NCBI GenBank assembly: GCA_031253835.1
Contig: JAIRVP010000008.1
Coordinates: 1 to 64,000 of the forward strand
Length of the DNA: 64,000 nt
Reading direction: 5' to 3'
Source: Burkholderia sp.
GTDB taxonomy: Bacteria > Pseudomonadota > Gammaproteobacteria > Burkholderiales > Burkholderiaceae
Part shown: positions 7,654 to 18,366 of the stretch, piece by piece
Position numbering within the stretch: position 1 is the stretch's first letter
How the letters are laid out: each line of letters opens with the position of its first letter
The notes under the pieces: model-generated
Told to the model about the DNA's origin: nothing
Databases searched by the model: none
The model's input: the letters and a program-made list of their open reading frames with translations, nothing else
Program-made: the position numbers and the translations under genes

Positions 7654-8973
7654 ATGATCGTCGTCAGCCATTTCAGCCAGCCCGCCCCCGCCAGCCTCGA
7701 GAATCACCGCCGGTACGCGCAGGTGCACGGCTATCGTCACGAGATCGTCGACGCGTCCGCGATGCCGCAGGCGCTGCCGTTGCGGCCGCTGTATCGCTAC
7801 GAATCGCTGCTCCACGTGCTGCGCGGCGCGCAGCCCGACGAACTCGTGCTGCTCCTCGGCGAAGACGCGGCGATCATCGAGCCGGTCGCGCTCGAGCGCC
7901 TGATGGCCGGGCGCGACAGGCTGCTGGTCGACGCGTTCGCATCGCCGCTGCCGCAGGTCGACGTGCAGATCTGGCGCAATACGGCAGACGTGCGCGCGAC
8001 CGTGATGCAGCTCGTGCAGCGCTGCAAGCTCGGCAGCGAGCCGAGGCTGACGTCGGAAGCCGCGCTGTTCGCCGGGCTCGACACGCATCGCTACATGACC
8101 TTGATCGATGGGCTGTACGCCGTCATGCCGTGCGGCCCGGACCTCGATCCGATGTGGAGCCGCGAACCGACGTTCGCGATCAGCATCGACGACACGCCGC
8201 ACGATCCCGAACGCAAGGGCGCGACACCGCGCTTTCGCGACACGCTCGTCGCGTACGTCAATCGATGCCGCGCCGCCGGCCGGCCGCTGTTCTCGTTCGA
8301 TCACGACGCCGCCGCACCGGACGAAGCCGCCGAGCGCAGCACGTACAATCCCGGCCGCCCGATTGCGCTGATGATGCTGTACACGCCGAACATCGGCAGC
8401 TACGCACGCGTCGCCGAGCGCAATTTCCGGCGCTACTGCGATGCGCACGGCTACACGCTGTACGTGCATCGCGACATTCCCGCCGAGATCGGGCTGAACG
8501 CGACGGGCAACTGGTTCAAGCCGTGGCTGCTGCATGCGTACCTGCAGCATCATGAATGGGTCGTGTGGCTCGATGCCGACGTACTGATCGCGGACCAGCG
8601 GCGACCGCTGGAGCCGCTGCTCGAAGGGCGCGACTGGCTGCTCGCGCAGGACCTCGGCCAGTGGGCGTTCAACTCCGGCGTGATGGCGTTCCGCCGCACC
8701 GGACGCAACGACGCGATGCTGCACGACCTGATGACGACGATCGCCGCGCTGCACGACCGGTCGAGCGTCTACGCAAGCGACGGCGACCAGCTGCATTTCA
8801 TTCGCGCGATGGAGCGCGACGGGCAGCTGAGCGGCGAAAGCGTGGCCGATCTCGTCCGCTTCAACACGCCCTGGCTGTTCCGCCGCGCGGACAGCTACAT
8901 CGTGCATTACTACGGGATGTGGTCCGCGATGCGCGCGCTGATGATGGCGCACGACGACGGGCTGCTGCGCTGA
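7654..8973 (+). CDS. GT-A type glycosyltransferase (galactosyl transferase GMA12/MNN10-like), apparent tandem domains
   Basis: 439 aa. The C-terminal half (about 235-435) looks like a GMA12/MNN10-type galactosyltransferase: MMLYTPNIGSYARVAERNFR, YCDAHGYTLYVH, a lysine motif GNWFKPWLL, then VVWLDADVLI with the metal-binding D-A-D at 307-309 and FNSGVMAFR later. The N-terminal half (about 1-125) has a similar order: VVSHF, NHRRYAQVHGYRHEIVDA, YRYESLLHVL, LLLGEDAAII. There the D-x-D position reads G-E-D (69-71), suggesting a degenerate duplicated GT-A domain. It has no signal peptide and is probably cytoplasmic, transferring sugar to a glycan or protein. Its position beside four DUF2827 genes suggests a shared surface-glycan pathway. 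Confidence 0.75.
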   Translation: MIVVSHFSQPAPASLENHRRYAQVHGYRHEIVDASAMPQALPLRPLYRYESLLHVLRGAQPDELVLLLGEDAAIIEPVALERLMAGRDRLLVDAFASPLPQVDVQIWRNTADVRATVMQLVQRCKLGSEPRLTSEAALFAGLDTHRYMTLIDGLYAVMPCGPDLDPMWSREPTFAISIDDTPHDPERKGATPRFRDTLVAYVNRCRAAGRPLFSFDHDAAAPDEAAERSTYNPGRPIALMMLYTPNIGSYARVAERNFRRYCDAHGYTLYVHRDIPAEIGLNATGNWFKPWLLHAYLQHHEWVVWLDADVLIADQRRPLEPLLEGRDWLLAQDLGQWAFNSGVMAFRRTGRNDAMLHDLMTTIAALHDRSSVYASDGDQLHFIRAMERDGQLSGESVADLVRFNTPWLFRRADSYIVHYYGMWSAMRALMMAHDDGLLR

Positions 8974-9004
8974 CACCGCCGCTTCGGCATCGATCCCGCA
9001 AAAA

Positions 9005-9040
9005 CGACGCGCCGGCCGGATTCAACCGGCCGGCGCGTCG
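9005..9040 (-). terminator. Intrinsic terminator for the phospholipase gene
   Basis: A perfect 15-bp inverted repeat (9005-9019 with 9026-9040) with the 6-nt loop ATTCAA lies between two convergent genes. On the minus strand it is followed by TTTTTG, so it fits an intrinsic terminator for the phospholipase gene ending at 9056. It may also stop the plus-strand glycosyltransferase transcript. Confidence 0.85.
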
Positions 9041-9055
9041 CCGTACCGGTTGCCG

Positions 9056-11170
9056 TCAGACCGGCGTGATCGTCGGCGCCACGGCCGCCGGGTCGGTGAT
9101 GCTCGCCTTGCCGGTTTCGACGTGCCCTGCGATGCGGCGCGTCCAGCCCGCATTGCCGGCCACCGCGAACTGCAGGTCGTACCACTGGCTGCTGCACGAC
9201 AGGTCCCAGTGCGCTTCGACGCGCTGCCCCGCCGGGATCGTCAGCGTGCGCGCCGCGCCGCCGTACGCGACATCGGTCGCCGTGACCGTCAACGTGGCGG
9301 CGCCCGCATTGGCGATCGTCACGTAGACGTCGCCGTTCGCCACGTCGTAGCACGGCGTGATTTCAGGCTTCGCAGCGGCATCCGCGGCAGCCGAACCCGC
9401 GAAGCGCCGGAAATAGCCGTTCGGCCCCCACACGCTCACCAGGTAGTTGCCGTTCGCGTCGAGCGCCCACGTGTCGGTCAGCTGCTTGCCGGCTTCGACC
9501 GTATAGCGGCGCGGCATCGCGGTCGGATCGCCCGTATAGACCCAGAAGTGCGCGCCCTGCGTACCCGAATTCGCGAACGTCACCGCATAGCCCTGCGCCT
9601 GGAGCTGCCCCGTCACGTGCAGTTCGTACGGCAGCGCGCGCGCCGGCCGCGTGCCGGTTTCCTGCGCCGTCACGACTTGCTGCGCGGTGCTGGCCGGCGC
9701 GGTCTGCGACGACGCGCGCGAGCATTGCAGGTCGGCCTGCGCGACATACGCCTGCGTGCTCGGCAGCGACGGCAGCGTGGTGTCCGATTTCGAGAAGTCG
9801 AGCGCCGATGTCAGGTCGCCGCAGATCGCGCGGCGCCACGGCGAGATGTTGGTTTCCATCACGCCGAAGCGCTTCTCGATGAATTGCAGCACCGACGTGT
9901 GATCGAAGACCTGCGAGCACACGAAGCCGCCCTTCGACCACGGCGACACGACGAACATCGGCACGCGCGGGCCGAGGCCGTACGGCAGGTTGTCGGCCGT
10001 ATACGTGCCGGTCTGCGTCGAGGTCACGACGTTGTGCCGCTCGAGCGACACGTCCACGGTGCTCATGCCCGAACCCGGCAGCGTCGGGGCCGACGGCGGC
10101 ACGACGTGGTCGAAGAAGCCGTCGTTCTCGTCGTACATGACCAGCAGGACGGTCTTGCTCCACACCTCCGGATTCGACGTCAGCGCATCGAGGATCGTCG
10201 ACAGGTAGTACGCGCCGTACAGCGGCGTGAACTTCGGATGCTCCGAATACGCGGCGGGCGGCAGCAGCCACGAGACCTGCGGCAGCGCGTTGGCCTGCAC
10301 GTCGGCCTTCAGCTGCGTGATCGGGCGCGTGCTCATCCCGCGCGTCTGCAGCGACGAACCGGCCGGCGCATTCACGAAGTTGTTGAAGCACGCGAGCATG
10401 TTCGTGCCGTAGTTGCCGGTGAAGTTGTCGAACCCGGTGCCCTGCTGGTAGACCTGCCACGAGATGCCCGCTTTCTCGAGCCGCTCCGGGTAGGTCGTCC
10501 AGCTGAAGGGCGGCAACTGGATCTTGTCGAACGGGTTGTCGATGTAGTCGGTGTTGTCGAGCAGCGGGCCGCCGCCCGTGCCGAGCGGATCGACCATGCC
10601 CGTCATCAGGTACATGCGGTTCGGGTGCGTGTTGCCCGGAATCGAGCAGAAGTAGTTGTCGCACACCGTGAACGCATCCGCGAGCGCGTAATGGAACGGG
10701 ATGTCGTCGCGGACGTGATAGCCCATCGTCATGTTCGACTTCTGCACGGCCCACTGGTCCGCGCGGCCGTTGTCGATCGCGCCGTGCGTCGTCGCCCACG
10801 TATGCGGCAGGCCGCCGATGCATTGCGCGTTGACGCCCGGGTTGGTCGTGTCGTAGCGGAACGGCGCGATCACGCTCGTCTTGTCCTCCTGCCGCGGCTG
10901 GAACCACACCGGCTTGCCGTTCGGCAGCGTGACAGGGAAGCGGTCGTTGTAGCCGCGCACGCCGCTCAGGTGACCGAGGTAGTGGTCGAACGAGCGGTTC
11001 TCCTGCATGAACACGACGATGTGCTGCACATCCTGGATCGTGCCCGTCACGGAATTCGGCTCGATCGCCAGCGCCTTGCGGATCGACTCGGGAAGCAGTG
11101 CGGTGGCGGCGGTCGCACCGGCGAGGCCGGCGGAGAACTTCAGAAAATCGCGTCGCGAATGGGTGGCCAT
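9056..11170 (-). CDS. Phosphocholine-type phospholipase C, Tat-exported
   Basis: 704 aa, the usual size for the bacterial PlcH/PlcN family. The N-terminus is a twin-arginine signal (SRRDFLKFSAGLAG, then an Ala-rich segment to about residue 35), so the folded enzyme is exported. The phosphoesterase domain opens with VFMQENRSFDHYLG, a hallmark of this alkaline-phosphatase-fold family, and later shows MYDENDGFFDHVVPPS, typical of its metal and substrate site. The C-terminal 250 residues form two beta-rich repeats characteristic of the family. These enzymes cleave phosphatidylcholine or sphingomyelin, releasing phosphocholine, and serve phosphate scavenging or virulence. A small lipoprotein gene lies 42 bp upstream on the same strand. 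I see no clear Pho box. Confidence 0.93.
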   Translation of the reverse strand: MATHSRRDFLKFSAGLAGATAATALLPESIRKALAIEPNSVTGTIQDVQHIVVFMQENRSFDHYLGHLSGVRGYNDRFPVTLPNGKPVWFQPRQEDKTSVIAPFRYDTTNPGVNAQCIGGLPHTWATTHGAIDNGRADQWAVQKSNMTMGYHVRDDIPFHYALADAFTVCDNYFCSIPGNTHPNRMYLMTGMVDPLGTGGGPLLDNTDYIDNPFDKIQLPPFSWTTYPERLEKAGISWQVYQQGTGFDNFTGNYGTNMLACFNNFVNAPAGSSLQTRGMSTRPITQLKADVQANALPQVSWLLPPAAYSEHPKFTPLYGAYYLSTILDALTSNPEVWSKTVLLVMYDENDGFFDHVVPPSAPTLPGSGMSTVDVSLERHNVVTSTQTGTYTADNLPYGLGPRVPMFVVSPWSKGGFVCSQVFDHTSVLQFIEKRFGVMETNISPWRRAICGDLTSALDFSKSDTTLPSLPSTQAYVAQADLQCSRASSQTAPASTAQQVVTAQETGTRPARALPYELHVTGQLQAQGYAVTFANSGTQGAHFWVYTGDPTAMPRRYTVEAGKQLTDTWALDANGNYLVSVWGPNGYFRRFAGSAAADAAAKPEITPCYDVANGDVYVTIANAGAATLTVTATDVAYGGAARTLTIPAGQRVEAHWDLSCSSQWYDLQFAVAGNAGWTRRIAGHVETGKASITDPAAVAPTITPV

Positions 11171-11212
11171 GCTGGTTGCTCTTGATTGGATTTCTGGTGG
11201 AAACGGCCGGTA

Positions 11213-11416
11213 TCAGGAAGCGGGCGAGGATGCCGGTGCCGTGAAACCCGGCGGGCAGTGCATCTGCGCGGTGGCGACGACGGCGCCGCCGCACGCGGCC
11301 TTCTGCTGCGCGACGGGCGCGGCGGGTGCAGTCAGGTCGTCGTTGCAGGCGCCGAGGAGTGCTGTCAGCGCGATCAGACCAACGACCGCGAAAGGCCGCA
11401 GGGCCGACTTTCGCAT
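11213..11416 (-). CDS. Small lipoprotein (67 aa) preceding phospholipase C
   Basis: Start ATG 11416 has a GGAG Shine-Dalgarno. The N-terminus MRKSALRPFAVVGLIALTALLGAC is a lipoprotein signal peptide with lipobox LLGAC. The mature protein is about 45 residues with three further cysteine-containing segments (QQKAACGGAV, QMHCPPGFTA). I do not recognise a family. Its position 42 bp upstream of the phospholipase on the same strand suggests one transcript and perhaps a role in enzyme secretion or stability; that is inference. The C-x-P-P-G-F end is common in small exported Burkholderia proteins of unknown role. Confidence 0.65.
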   Translation of the reverse strand: MRKSALRPFAVVGLIALTALLGACNDDLTAPAAPVAQQKAACGGAVVATAQMHCPPGFTAPASSPAS

Positions 11417-11725
11417 AACGGTTCTCCGTGGGGGTGATGACGTGACGCGGGCGCGGGTGCGCACCGGTCATATCGACGGCGAGATGCTAAGTTCGACTTG
11501 TTACACGACGGTGTCGCGTGAAAGCGTAGCGTGATGTGCGCGCGAGCGGTGACGCGCGTGGATGCGGCCGAGATGTAATGCGATCGAAAGATTCGCACTG
11601 CTTCGGCATGTCGATGCGATCGAAGCCGGCCTGATTCGACCAGGGTCGCGCGGGGAATCGCGACGCGTTCTTTTTGCGGGCCGGCATCCATGGCAGCCGG
11701 CCCGCTCACAGCGGGAAGGCCTGGC
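11417..11725. other. Intergenic region between the lipoprotein gene and liuD
   Basis: 309 bp, presumably with the promoter of the lipoprotein/phospholipase unit (minus strand) and the 3' flank of liuD. A 10-bp inverted repeat (11676-11685 with 11696-11705) surrounds an ATCCATGGCA loop; its T-run lies on the wrong side for an intrinsic terminator in either direction. Nothing else is evident. Confidence 0.4.
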
Positions 11726-13720
<1,995 letters not shown>

Positions 13721-13766
13721 GGCTTCGATGTCGTCCGGAGAGTGGGGGTCACGCGAACATTCGCGG

Positions 13767-14552
13767 TCATTCACGCCACGACGGCGTGCGCTTTTCGAGG
13801 AAGGACGCGATCCCTTCGCGCGCTTCCGCGCCGGCGCGGGTCCGCGCGATCCAGTCGGCGGTCTGCTCGATCAGCGTCGCGTCGAGCGGGCGGCCGGCCA
13901 CGTCGGCGACGAGCCGCTTGCACGCCTTCACCGCATCGGGGCCGTTCGCGGCGAGCGTCGCGGCCAGCTTCGCGACCGTTTCGTCGAGCGCATCGGCCGG
14001 CACCGCGTCGTGGATGAAGCCGAGCGACGCGGCACGCGCGCTGTCGAACACCTCGGCCGTCGTGAAGTAGCGGCGCGCCGCGCGTTCGCCCATCGCACGC
14101 ACGACGTACGGCGCGATCGTCGCGGGAATCAGCCCGAGCCGCGCTTCCGACAGGCAGAATTTCACGCCGTCGGCGGCGATCGCGATGTCGGCCGCAGCGA
14201 CGAGCCCCACGCCGCCCGCATACGCGTCGCCATGCACGCGCGCGATCACCGGCTTGCCGCAGCGATGGATCGCCTCGAGCATCCGCGCAAGCTTGCGCGC
14301 ATCGGCACGGTTCTCGTCGTCCGAGTAACCGGCCATCTTCTTCATCCAGTTCAGGTCCGCGCCCGCGCAGAACGCGGCGCCTTCCGCCGCGAGCACGATC
14401 GCGCGCACGCCTTCGTGCGCATCGAGCCATTCGAACGCGGTGGTGAGCTCGGCGATCGTCGTCTCGTTGAACGCGTTGCGCACGTCGGGACGCGCGAGCG
14501 TGACGGTCGCCACGCGGCCGGCTTCGCTTACCTTGATCGTTTCGTATCGCAT
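13767..14552 (-). CDS. liuC: Methylglutaconyl-CoA hydratase (enoyl-CoA hydratase family)
   Basis: 261 aa crotonase-fold enzyme. The oxyanion-hole motifs are visible: AEGAAFCAGADLNWMKKMAG (about 57-76) and the loop HGDAYAGGVGLVAAADIAIA (about 105-124). The acidic catalytic region RLGLIPATIAPYVV follows. In leucine degradation it hydrates 3-methylglutaconyl-CoA to HMG-CoA. The assignment as the liu hydratase rests on its position between the two carboxylase subunits, since crotonase sequences alone do not give substrate. It starts 16 bp after the beta subunit and ends 46 bp before liuD. Confidence 0.9.
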   Translation of the reverse strand: MRYETIKVSEAGRVATVTLARPDVRNAFNETTIAELTTAFEWLDAHEGVRAIVLAAEGAAFCAGADLNWMKKMAGYSDDENRADARKLARMLEAIHRCGKPVIARVHGDAYAGGVGLVAAADIAIAADGVKFCLSEARLGLIPATIAPYVVRAMGERAARRYFTTAEVFDSARAASLGFIHDAVPADALDETVAKLAATLAANGPDAVKACKRLVADVAGRPLDATLIEQTADWIARTRAGAEAREGIASFLEKRTPSWRE

Positions 14553-14568
14553 CTCAGTCCTCCGGGCG

Positions 14569-16176
14569 TTACATGCGGAACACGCCGAAGCGCGTCTCGT
14601 CGATCGGCGCGTTCATCGATGCAGCCAGGCCGAGGCCGAGCACGTCGCGCGTCTGCGCGGGATCGATCACGCCGTCGTCCCACAGCCGCGCGCTCGCGTA
14701 GTACGGATGGCCCTGGCGCTCGTACTGGTCGCGGATCGGCTGCTTGAACGCTTCCTCCTCGTCGGTCGACCACGAACCGCCCTTCGCCTCGATGCCGTCG
14801 CGGCGCACCGTCGCGAGCACCGACGCGGCCTGCTCGCCGCCCATCACCGAGATGCGCGCATTCGGCCACATCCACAGGAAACGCGGGCCGAATGCGCGGC
14901 CGCACATCCCGTAGTTGCCGGCGCCGAACGAGCCGCCGATGATCACCGTGAACTTCGGCACCTTCGCGTTCGACACGGCCGTCACCATCTTCGCGCCGTG
15001 CCGCGCGATGCCTTCGTTCTCGTACTTGCGCCCGACCATGAAGCCCGTGATGTTCTGCAGGAACACGAGCGGGATCTTGCGCTGGCAGCACAGCTCGATG
15101 AAGTGCGCGCCCTTCACGGCCGATTCGGAGAACAGGATGCCGTTGTTCGCGACGATCCCGACCGGATGGCCCCAGATGTGCGCGAAGCCCGTGACGAGCG
15201 TCGTGCCGTAGCGCGCCTTGAATTCGTCGAACTCCGAATCGTCGACGATGCGCGCGATCACCTCGCGCACGTCGAACGGCTTGCGCGTGTCGACGGGAAT
15301 CACGCCGTACAGGCTCTTCGCGTCGTAGCGCGGCAGCTTCGGCTCGCGCAGCGCGACCGGCGACGCGATCTTCGGCGCGAGATGATCGACGATGTTGCGC
15401 GCGATCGACAGCGCATGCGCGTCGTTCTGCGCGAGGTGGTCGGCCACGCCCGACAGGCGCGTGTGCACGTCGCCGCCGCCGAGATCCTCGGCGCTCACTT
15501 CCTCGCCGGTCGCGGCCTTCACGAGCGGCGGCCCGCCGAGGAAAATCGTGCCCTGGTCCTTCACGATGATCGACTCGTCGCTCATCGCCGGCACGTACGC
15601 GCCGCCGGCCGTGCACGAGCCCATCACGACGGCGATCTGCGCGATCCCCGCCGCCGACATCGTCGCCTGGTTGAAGAAGATGCGGCCGAAGTGGTCGCGA
15701 TCGGGAAACACGTCGTCCTGGTTCGGCAGGTTCGCGCCGCCCGAATCGACGAGGTACACGCACGGCAGCCGGTTTTCCGCGGCGATTTCCTGCGCGCGCA
15801 CGTGCTTCTTCACGGTGACCGGGTAGTAGGTGCCGCCCTTGACCGTCGCGTCGTTGCACACGATCACGCATTCGCGGCCGGCGATGCGGCCGATCCCGGT
15901 GATGACGCCCGCGCCCGGCGCGTCGTCGTTGTACATGCCGTTCGCCGCGAGCTGCGAGAACTCGAGGAACGGCGCGCCCGGATCGAGCAGTTGCGCGATG
16001 CGGTCGCGCGGCAGCAGCTTGCCGCGCGACAGGTGCTTGTCGCGCGCGGCCTGGCCGCCGCCCTGCGCAAGCTGTTCGATCTTCGCGCGCAGGTCGGCGA
16101 CGACCGCCTCGAGCGCGGCGGCATTCGTGCGGAAATCTTCCGAACGCGGGTTCAGTTTCGATTCGATGATCGGCAT
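14569..16176 (-). CDS. liuB: Methylcrotonyl-CoA carboxylase beta (carboxyltransferase) subunit
   Basis: 535 aa, the typical length. It has the two crotonase-like carboxyltransferase halves: [20 protein letters not shown] and [19 protein letters not shown] in the N-half, and [18 protein letters not shown] and [19 protein letters not shown] in the C-half, these being characteristic of methylcrotonyl-CoA carboxylases. It transfers the carboxyl group from carboxybiotin on LiuD to 3-methylcrotonyl-CoA. It follows the isovaleryl-CoA dehydrogenase gene with a 31-bp gap and forms a clear operon with it. Confidence 0.95.
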   Translation of the reverse strand: MPIIESKLNPRSEDFRTNAAALEAVVADLRAKIEQLAQGGGQAARDKHLSRGKLLPRDRIAQLLDPGAPFLEFSQLAANGMYNDDAPGAGVITGIGRIAGRECVIVCNDATVKGGTYYPVTVKKHVRAQEIAAENRLPCVYLVDSGGANLPNQDDVFPDRDHFGRIFFNQATMSAAGIAQIAVVMGSCTAGGAYVPAMSDESIIVKDQGTIFLGGPPLVKAATGEEVSAEDLGGGDVHTRLSGVADHLAQNDAHALSIARNIVDHLAPKIASPVALREPKLPRYDAKSLYGVIPVDTRKPFDVREVIARIVDDSEFDEFKARYGTTLVTGFAHIWGHPVGIVANNGILFSESAVKGAHFIELCCQRKIPLVFLQNITGFMVGRKYENEGIARHGAKMVTAVSNAKVPKFTVIIGGSFGAGNYGMCGRAFGPRFLWMWPNARISVMGGEQAASVLATVRRDGIEAKGGSWSTDEEEAFKQPIRDQYERQGHPYYASARLWDDGVIDPAQTRDVLGLGLAASMNAPIDETRFGVFRM

Positions 16177-16207
16177 CGACGGGGCTCCGTTCGCGTGACG
16201 TGGGGCG

Positions 16208-17389
16208 TTACATCGTTTCCGCGAACAGCTCGCGGCCGATCAGCATCCGGCGGATCTCGCTCGTGCCGGCGCCGATTTCGTACAGCTTCGCATCGCGCCA
16301 CAGGCGGCCGACCGGGTATTCGTTGATGTAGCCGTTGCCGCCGAGGATCTGGATCGCCTCGCCGGCCATCCACGTCGCCTTCTCGGCCGTGTAGAGGATC
16401 ACGCCCGCGCAATCCTTGCGCACCTGGCGGATGTGGTCGCTGCCAGCCGAGTCGAGATGGCGGCCGACCGCGTACAGGTACGCGCGGCATGCCTGGAACG
16501 TGGTGTACATGTCGGCGACCTTGCCCTGGATCAGCTGGAATTCGCCGATCGACTGGCCGAACTGCTTGCGGTCGTGGATATACGGCACCACGGCGTCGAG
16601 GCACGCGGCCATGATGCCCGTCGGGCCGCCCGACAGCACCGCGCGCTCGTAGTCGAGGCCGCTCATCAGCACCTTCACGCCGCCGTTCAGCTGGCCGAGG
16701 ATGTTCTCTTCCGGCACCTCGACGTCCTGGAACACCAGCTCGCCCGTGTGCGAGCCGCGCATGCCGAGCTTGTCGAGCTTCTGCGCGACCGAGAAGCCCT
16801 TCATCCCCTTCTCGACGATGAACGCGGTGATGCCGCGCGAGTTGGCTTCGATGTCGGTCTTCGCGTAGACGACGAGCGTGTCGCAATCGGGGCCGTTGGT
16901 GATCCACATCTTCGTGCCGTTCAGCACGTAGCGATCGCCGCGCTTGTCGGCCCGCAGCTTCATGCTGACGACGTCGGAACCGGCGTTCGGCTCGCTCATC
17001 GCGAGCGCGCCGATGTGTTCGCCCGACACGAGCTTCGGCAGGTATTTCTGTTTCTGCGCTTCGGTGCCGTTGCGGTGGATCTGGTTCACGCACAGGTTCG
17101 AGTGCGCGCCGTACGACAGGCCGATCGACGCCGATGCGCGCGAGATCTCCTCCATCGCGACCATGTGCGCGGTGTAGCCCATGTTCGCGCCGCCGAATTC
17201 CTCGGCGACCGTCATGCCGAGCACGCCGAGATCGCCGAACTTCTTCCACAGATCCATCGGAAACTGGTCGGTGCGGTCGACCTCCGCCGCGCGCGGCGTG
17301 ATTTCCTTCGCCGCAAACGTCGCGACGGCGTCGCGCAGCATCTCGATGTCTTCACCGAGCATGAATTGCACGCCGGGCAGGTTGATCAT
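16208..17389 (-). CDS. liuA: Isovaleryl-CoA dehydrogenase
   Basis: 393 aa acyl-CoA dehydrogenase, first gene of the liu operon. It shows family motifs [20 protein letters not shown] (FAD/substrate region), [17 protein letters not shown], and the C-terminal [20 protein letters not shown]. The segment [16 protein letters not shown] carries the glutamate placed as in isovaleryl-CoA dehydrogenases, where the base sits in the middle of the chain rather than in the C-terminal position used by other acyl-CoA dehydrogenases. It oxidises isovaleryl-CoA to 3-methylcrotonyl-CoA with FAD and passes electrons to ETF. The promoter region upstream is shared with the divergent TetR gene and holds operator-like palindromes. 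Confidence 0.95.
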   Translation of the reverse strand: MINLPGVQFMLGEDIEMLRDAVATFAAKEITPRAAEVDRTDQFPMDLWKKFGDLGVLGMTVAEEFGGANMGYTAHMVAMEEISRASASIGLSYGAHSNLCVNQIHRNGTEAQKQKYLPKLVSGEHIGALAMSEPNAGSDVVSMKLRADKRGDRYVLNGTKMWITNGPDCDTLVVYAKTDIEANSRGITAFIVEKGMKGFSVAQKLDKLGMRGSHTGELVFQDVEVPEENILGQLNGGVKVLMSGLDYERAVLSGGPTGIMAACLDAVVPYIHDRKQFGQSIGEFQLIQGKVADMYTTFQACRAYLYAVGRHLDSAGSDHIRQVRKDCAGVILYTAEKATWMAGEAIQILGGNGYINEYPVGRLWRDAKLYEIGAGTSEIRRMLIGRELFAETM

Positions 17390-17410
17390 GTCTCCTCCGT
17401 CTCCAGAAAG

Positions 17411-17423
17411 TGTGTCGCACTCA
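17411..17423. promoter_or_regulatory. Operator-like site 1 (imperfect) upstream of liuA
   Basis: TGTGTCGCACTCA resembles the perfect palindrome at 17533-17545, with the right half CACTCA identical and four of six bases matching in the left half. It starts 21 bp (two helical turns) from site 2. Confidence 0.4.
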
Positions 17424-17431
17424 CCGATTTC

Positions 17432-17444
17432 TGAGTTTCGCTCA
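17432..17444. promoter_or_regulatory. Operator-like site 2 upstream of liuA
   Basis: TGAGTTTCGCTCA shares the pattern TGAG-N5-CTCA with site 3 and lies about 43 bp before the liuA start. It is a probable binding site for the divergent TetR regulator. Confidence 0.6.
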
Positions 17445-17449
17445 AACCG

Positions 17450-17469
17450 AATGAATGCACCGATTCATT
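17450..17469. repeat. Inverted repeat in the liu divergent promoter
   Basis: AATGAAT and ATTCATT form a perfect 7-bp inverted repeat around a 6-nt spacer. It does not match the TGAG-N5-CTCA sites, so it may be a second regulator's site or part of the promoter. Confidence 0.4.
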
Positions 17470-17532
17470 GACCAATACAGCGGAAATTTTGCACAGTTTC
17501 GCGCCTCGTCGGGTTCGGCGTCAATAGTTTTT

Positions 17533-17545
17533 TGAGTGACACTCA
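17533..17545. promoter_or_regulatory. Operator-like site 3, perfect palindrome before the TetR gene
   Basis: TGAGTGACACTCA is a perfect 13-bp palindrome, 14 bp before the preferred TetR start at 17560. It shares TGAG-N5-CTCA with site 2, consistent with autoregulation and control of the liu operon by the same repressor. Confidence 0.65.
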
Positions 17546-17559
17546 GATATCATGCGGAC

Positions 17560-18306
17560 ATGACAGCCGCTACCGCCGACACCATGACCGACACCGTCAA
17601 AGCCGACCGCGCCGACGCGCCGCGCGCACCCGCCGGGCGCAAATCCCAGCAGCGCGTGCAGGACATTCTGCGCGCCGGCCGTGAAGTGTTCGCTGAAAAA
17701 GGTTACGAGCATGCGACGGCCGCCGAGATCGCGCAGCGCGTGGGCGTGTCGGAGGCGACGGTGTTCAGCTACTTCCGCGGCAAGCGCGAGCTGTGCGCAC
17801 GCGTGATCGCGGACTGGTACGACGAAATCATCGCCGCGTTCGAGCATGGCATGCCGCAGGATGCGTCGGTGCAGCAGCAGTTCGCGTTCATCGTGCGCAC
17901 CCACCTGCGGCTGATGCTGGTGAACGGCACGGGGCTGTGTGCGCTGGTGCTGTCGGAAGGCCGCGCGAAACAGCATGCGCTGAGCGACGAGCTCACCGCG
18001 CTGCAGCGCCGCTACACGGCGCCGCTGATGGACGTGCTCGCGCGCGGCCAGGTGGCCGGGCAGGTGCGCGCGGACCTGCCGCTGAGCCTGCTGCGCTCGA
18101 TGGTGTTCGGGCCGATCGAGCACGTGCTGTGGGATGCGATCCTCGGGCACCGCAAGCTCGATACGGAAACGACGGCCGCGCAGCTGATCGACATGCTGTG
18201 GGCCGCCGTGCAGCCGCCGGCGCCGGAACAGGCGGCGCTCGTGCGCTTCAGGAACGAAGTCGCTGAAGCCATGCGGCGGCTGGAAGGCGAAGGCTCACGC
18301 ACGTGA
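17560..18306 (+). CDS. TetR-family regulator of the liu operon
   Basis: 248 aa from ATG 17560; a GTG at 17536 is in frame but lies inside the palindromic operator, so the ATG is preferred (another ATG is at 17584). The N-terminal helix-turn-helix is clear: VQDILRAGREVFAEKGYEHA, then AEIAQRVGVSEATVFSYFRG. The rest is an all-helical ligand-binding domain. It is divergent from liuA. In betaproteobacteria, leucine/branched-chain degradation is known to be controlled by a TetR-type repressor (called LiuQ in comparative genomics, from memory) instead of the MerR-type LiuR. The likely ligand is a pathway acyl-CoA, by inference. Confidence 0.85.
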   Translation: MTAATADTMTDTVKADRADAPRAPAGRKSQQRVQDILRAGREVFAEKGYEHATAAEIAQRVGVSEATVFSYFRGKRELCARVIADWYDEIIAAFEHGMPQDASVQQQFAFIVRTHLRLMLVNGTGLCALVLSEGRAKQHALSDELTALQRRYTAPLMDVLARGQVAGQVRADLPLSLLRSMVFGPIEHVLWDAILGHRKLDTETTAAQLIDMLWAAVQPPAPEQAALVRFRNEVAEAMRRLEGEGSRT

Positions 18307-18366
18307 CGCGCGGCGGCCGGATCGCGCGGCCCGAGCGCGGCAGCGTGCAATCGCCATCGCAGTCGC

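Noticed and set aside
7505..7657. A 50-codon frame overlapping the glycosyltransferase start by 4 nt
   Set aside because: The arrangement would suit a coupled small gene, but the product is arginine-rich and looks like out-of-frame noise in GC-rich DNA.
9050..11185. A 711-codon open frame antisense to phospholipase C
   Set aside because: It is arginine/valine-rich with no family features and mirrors the GC-rich third-position bias of the opposite gene; the phospholipase has clear motifs and a Tat signal.
11676..11705. Hairpin near the end of liuD as an intrinsic terminator
   Set aside because: The T-run is on the 5' side of the stem in the plus strand, so it gives A residues after the stem for liuD; it lacks terminator polarity.
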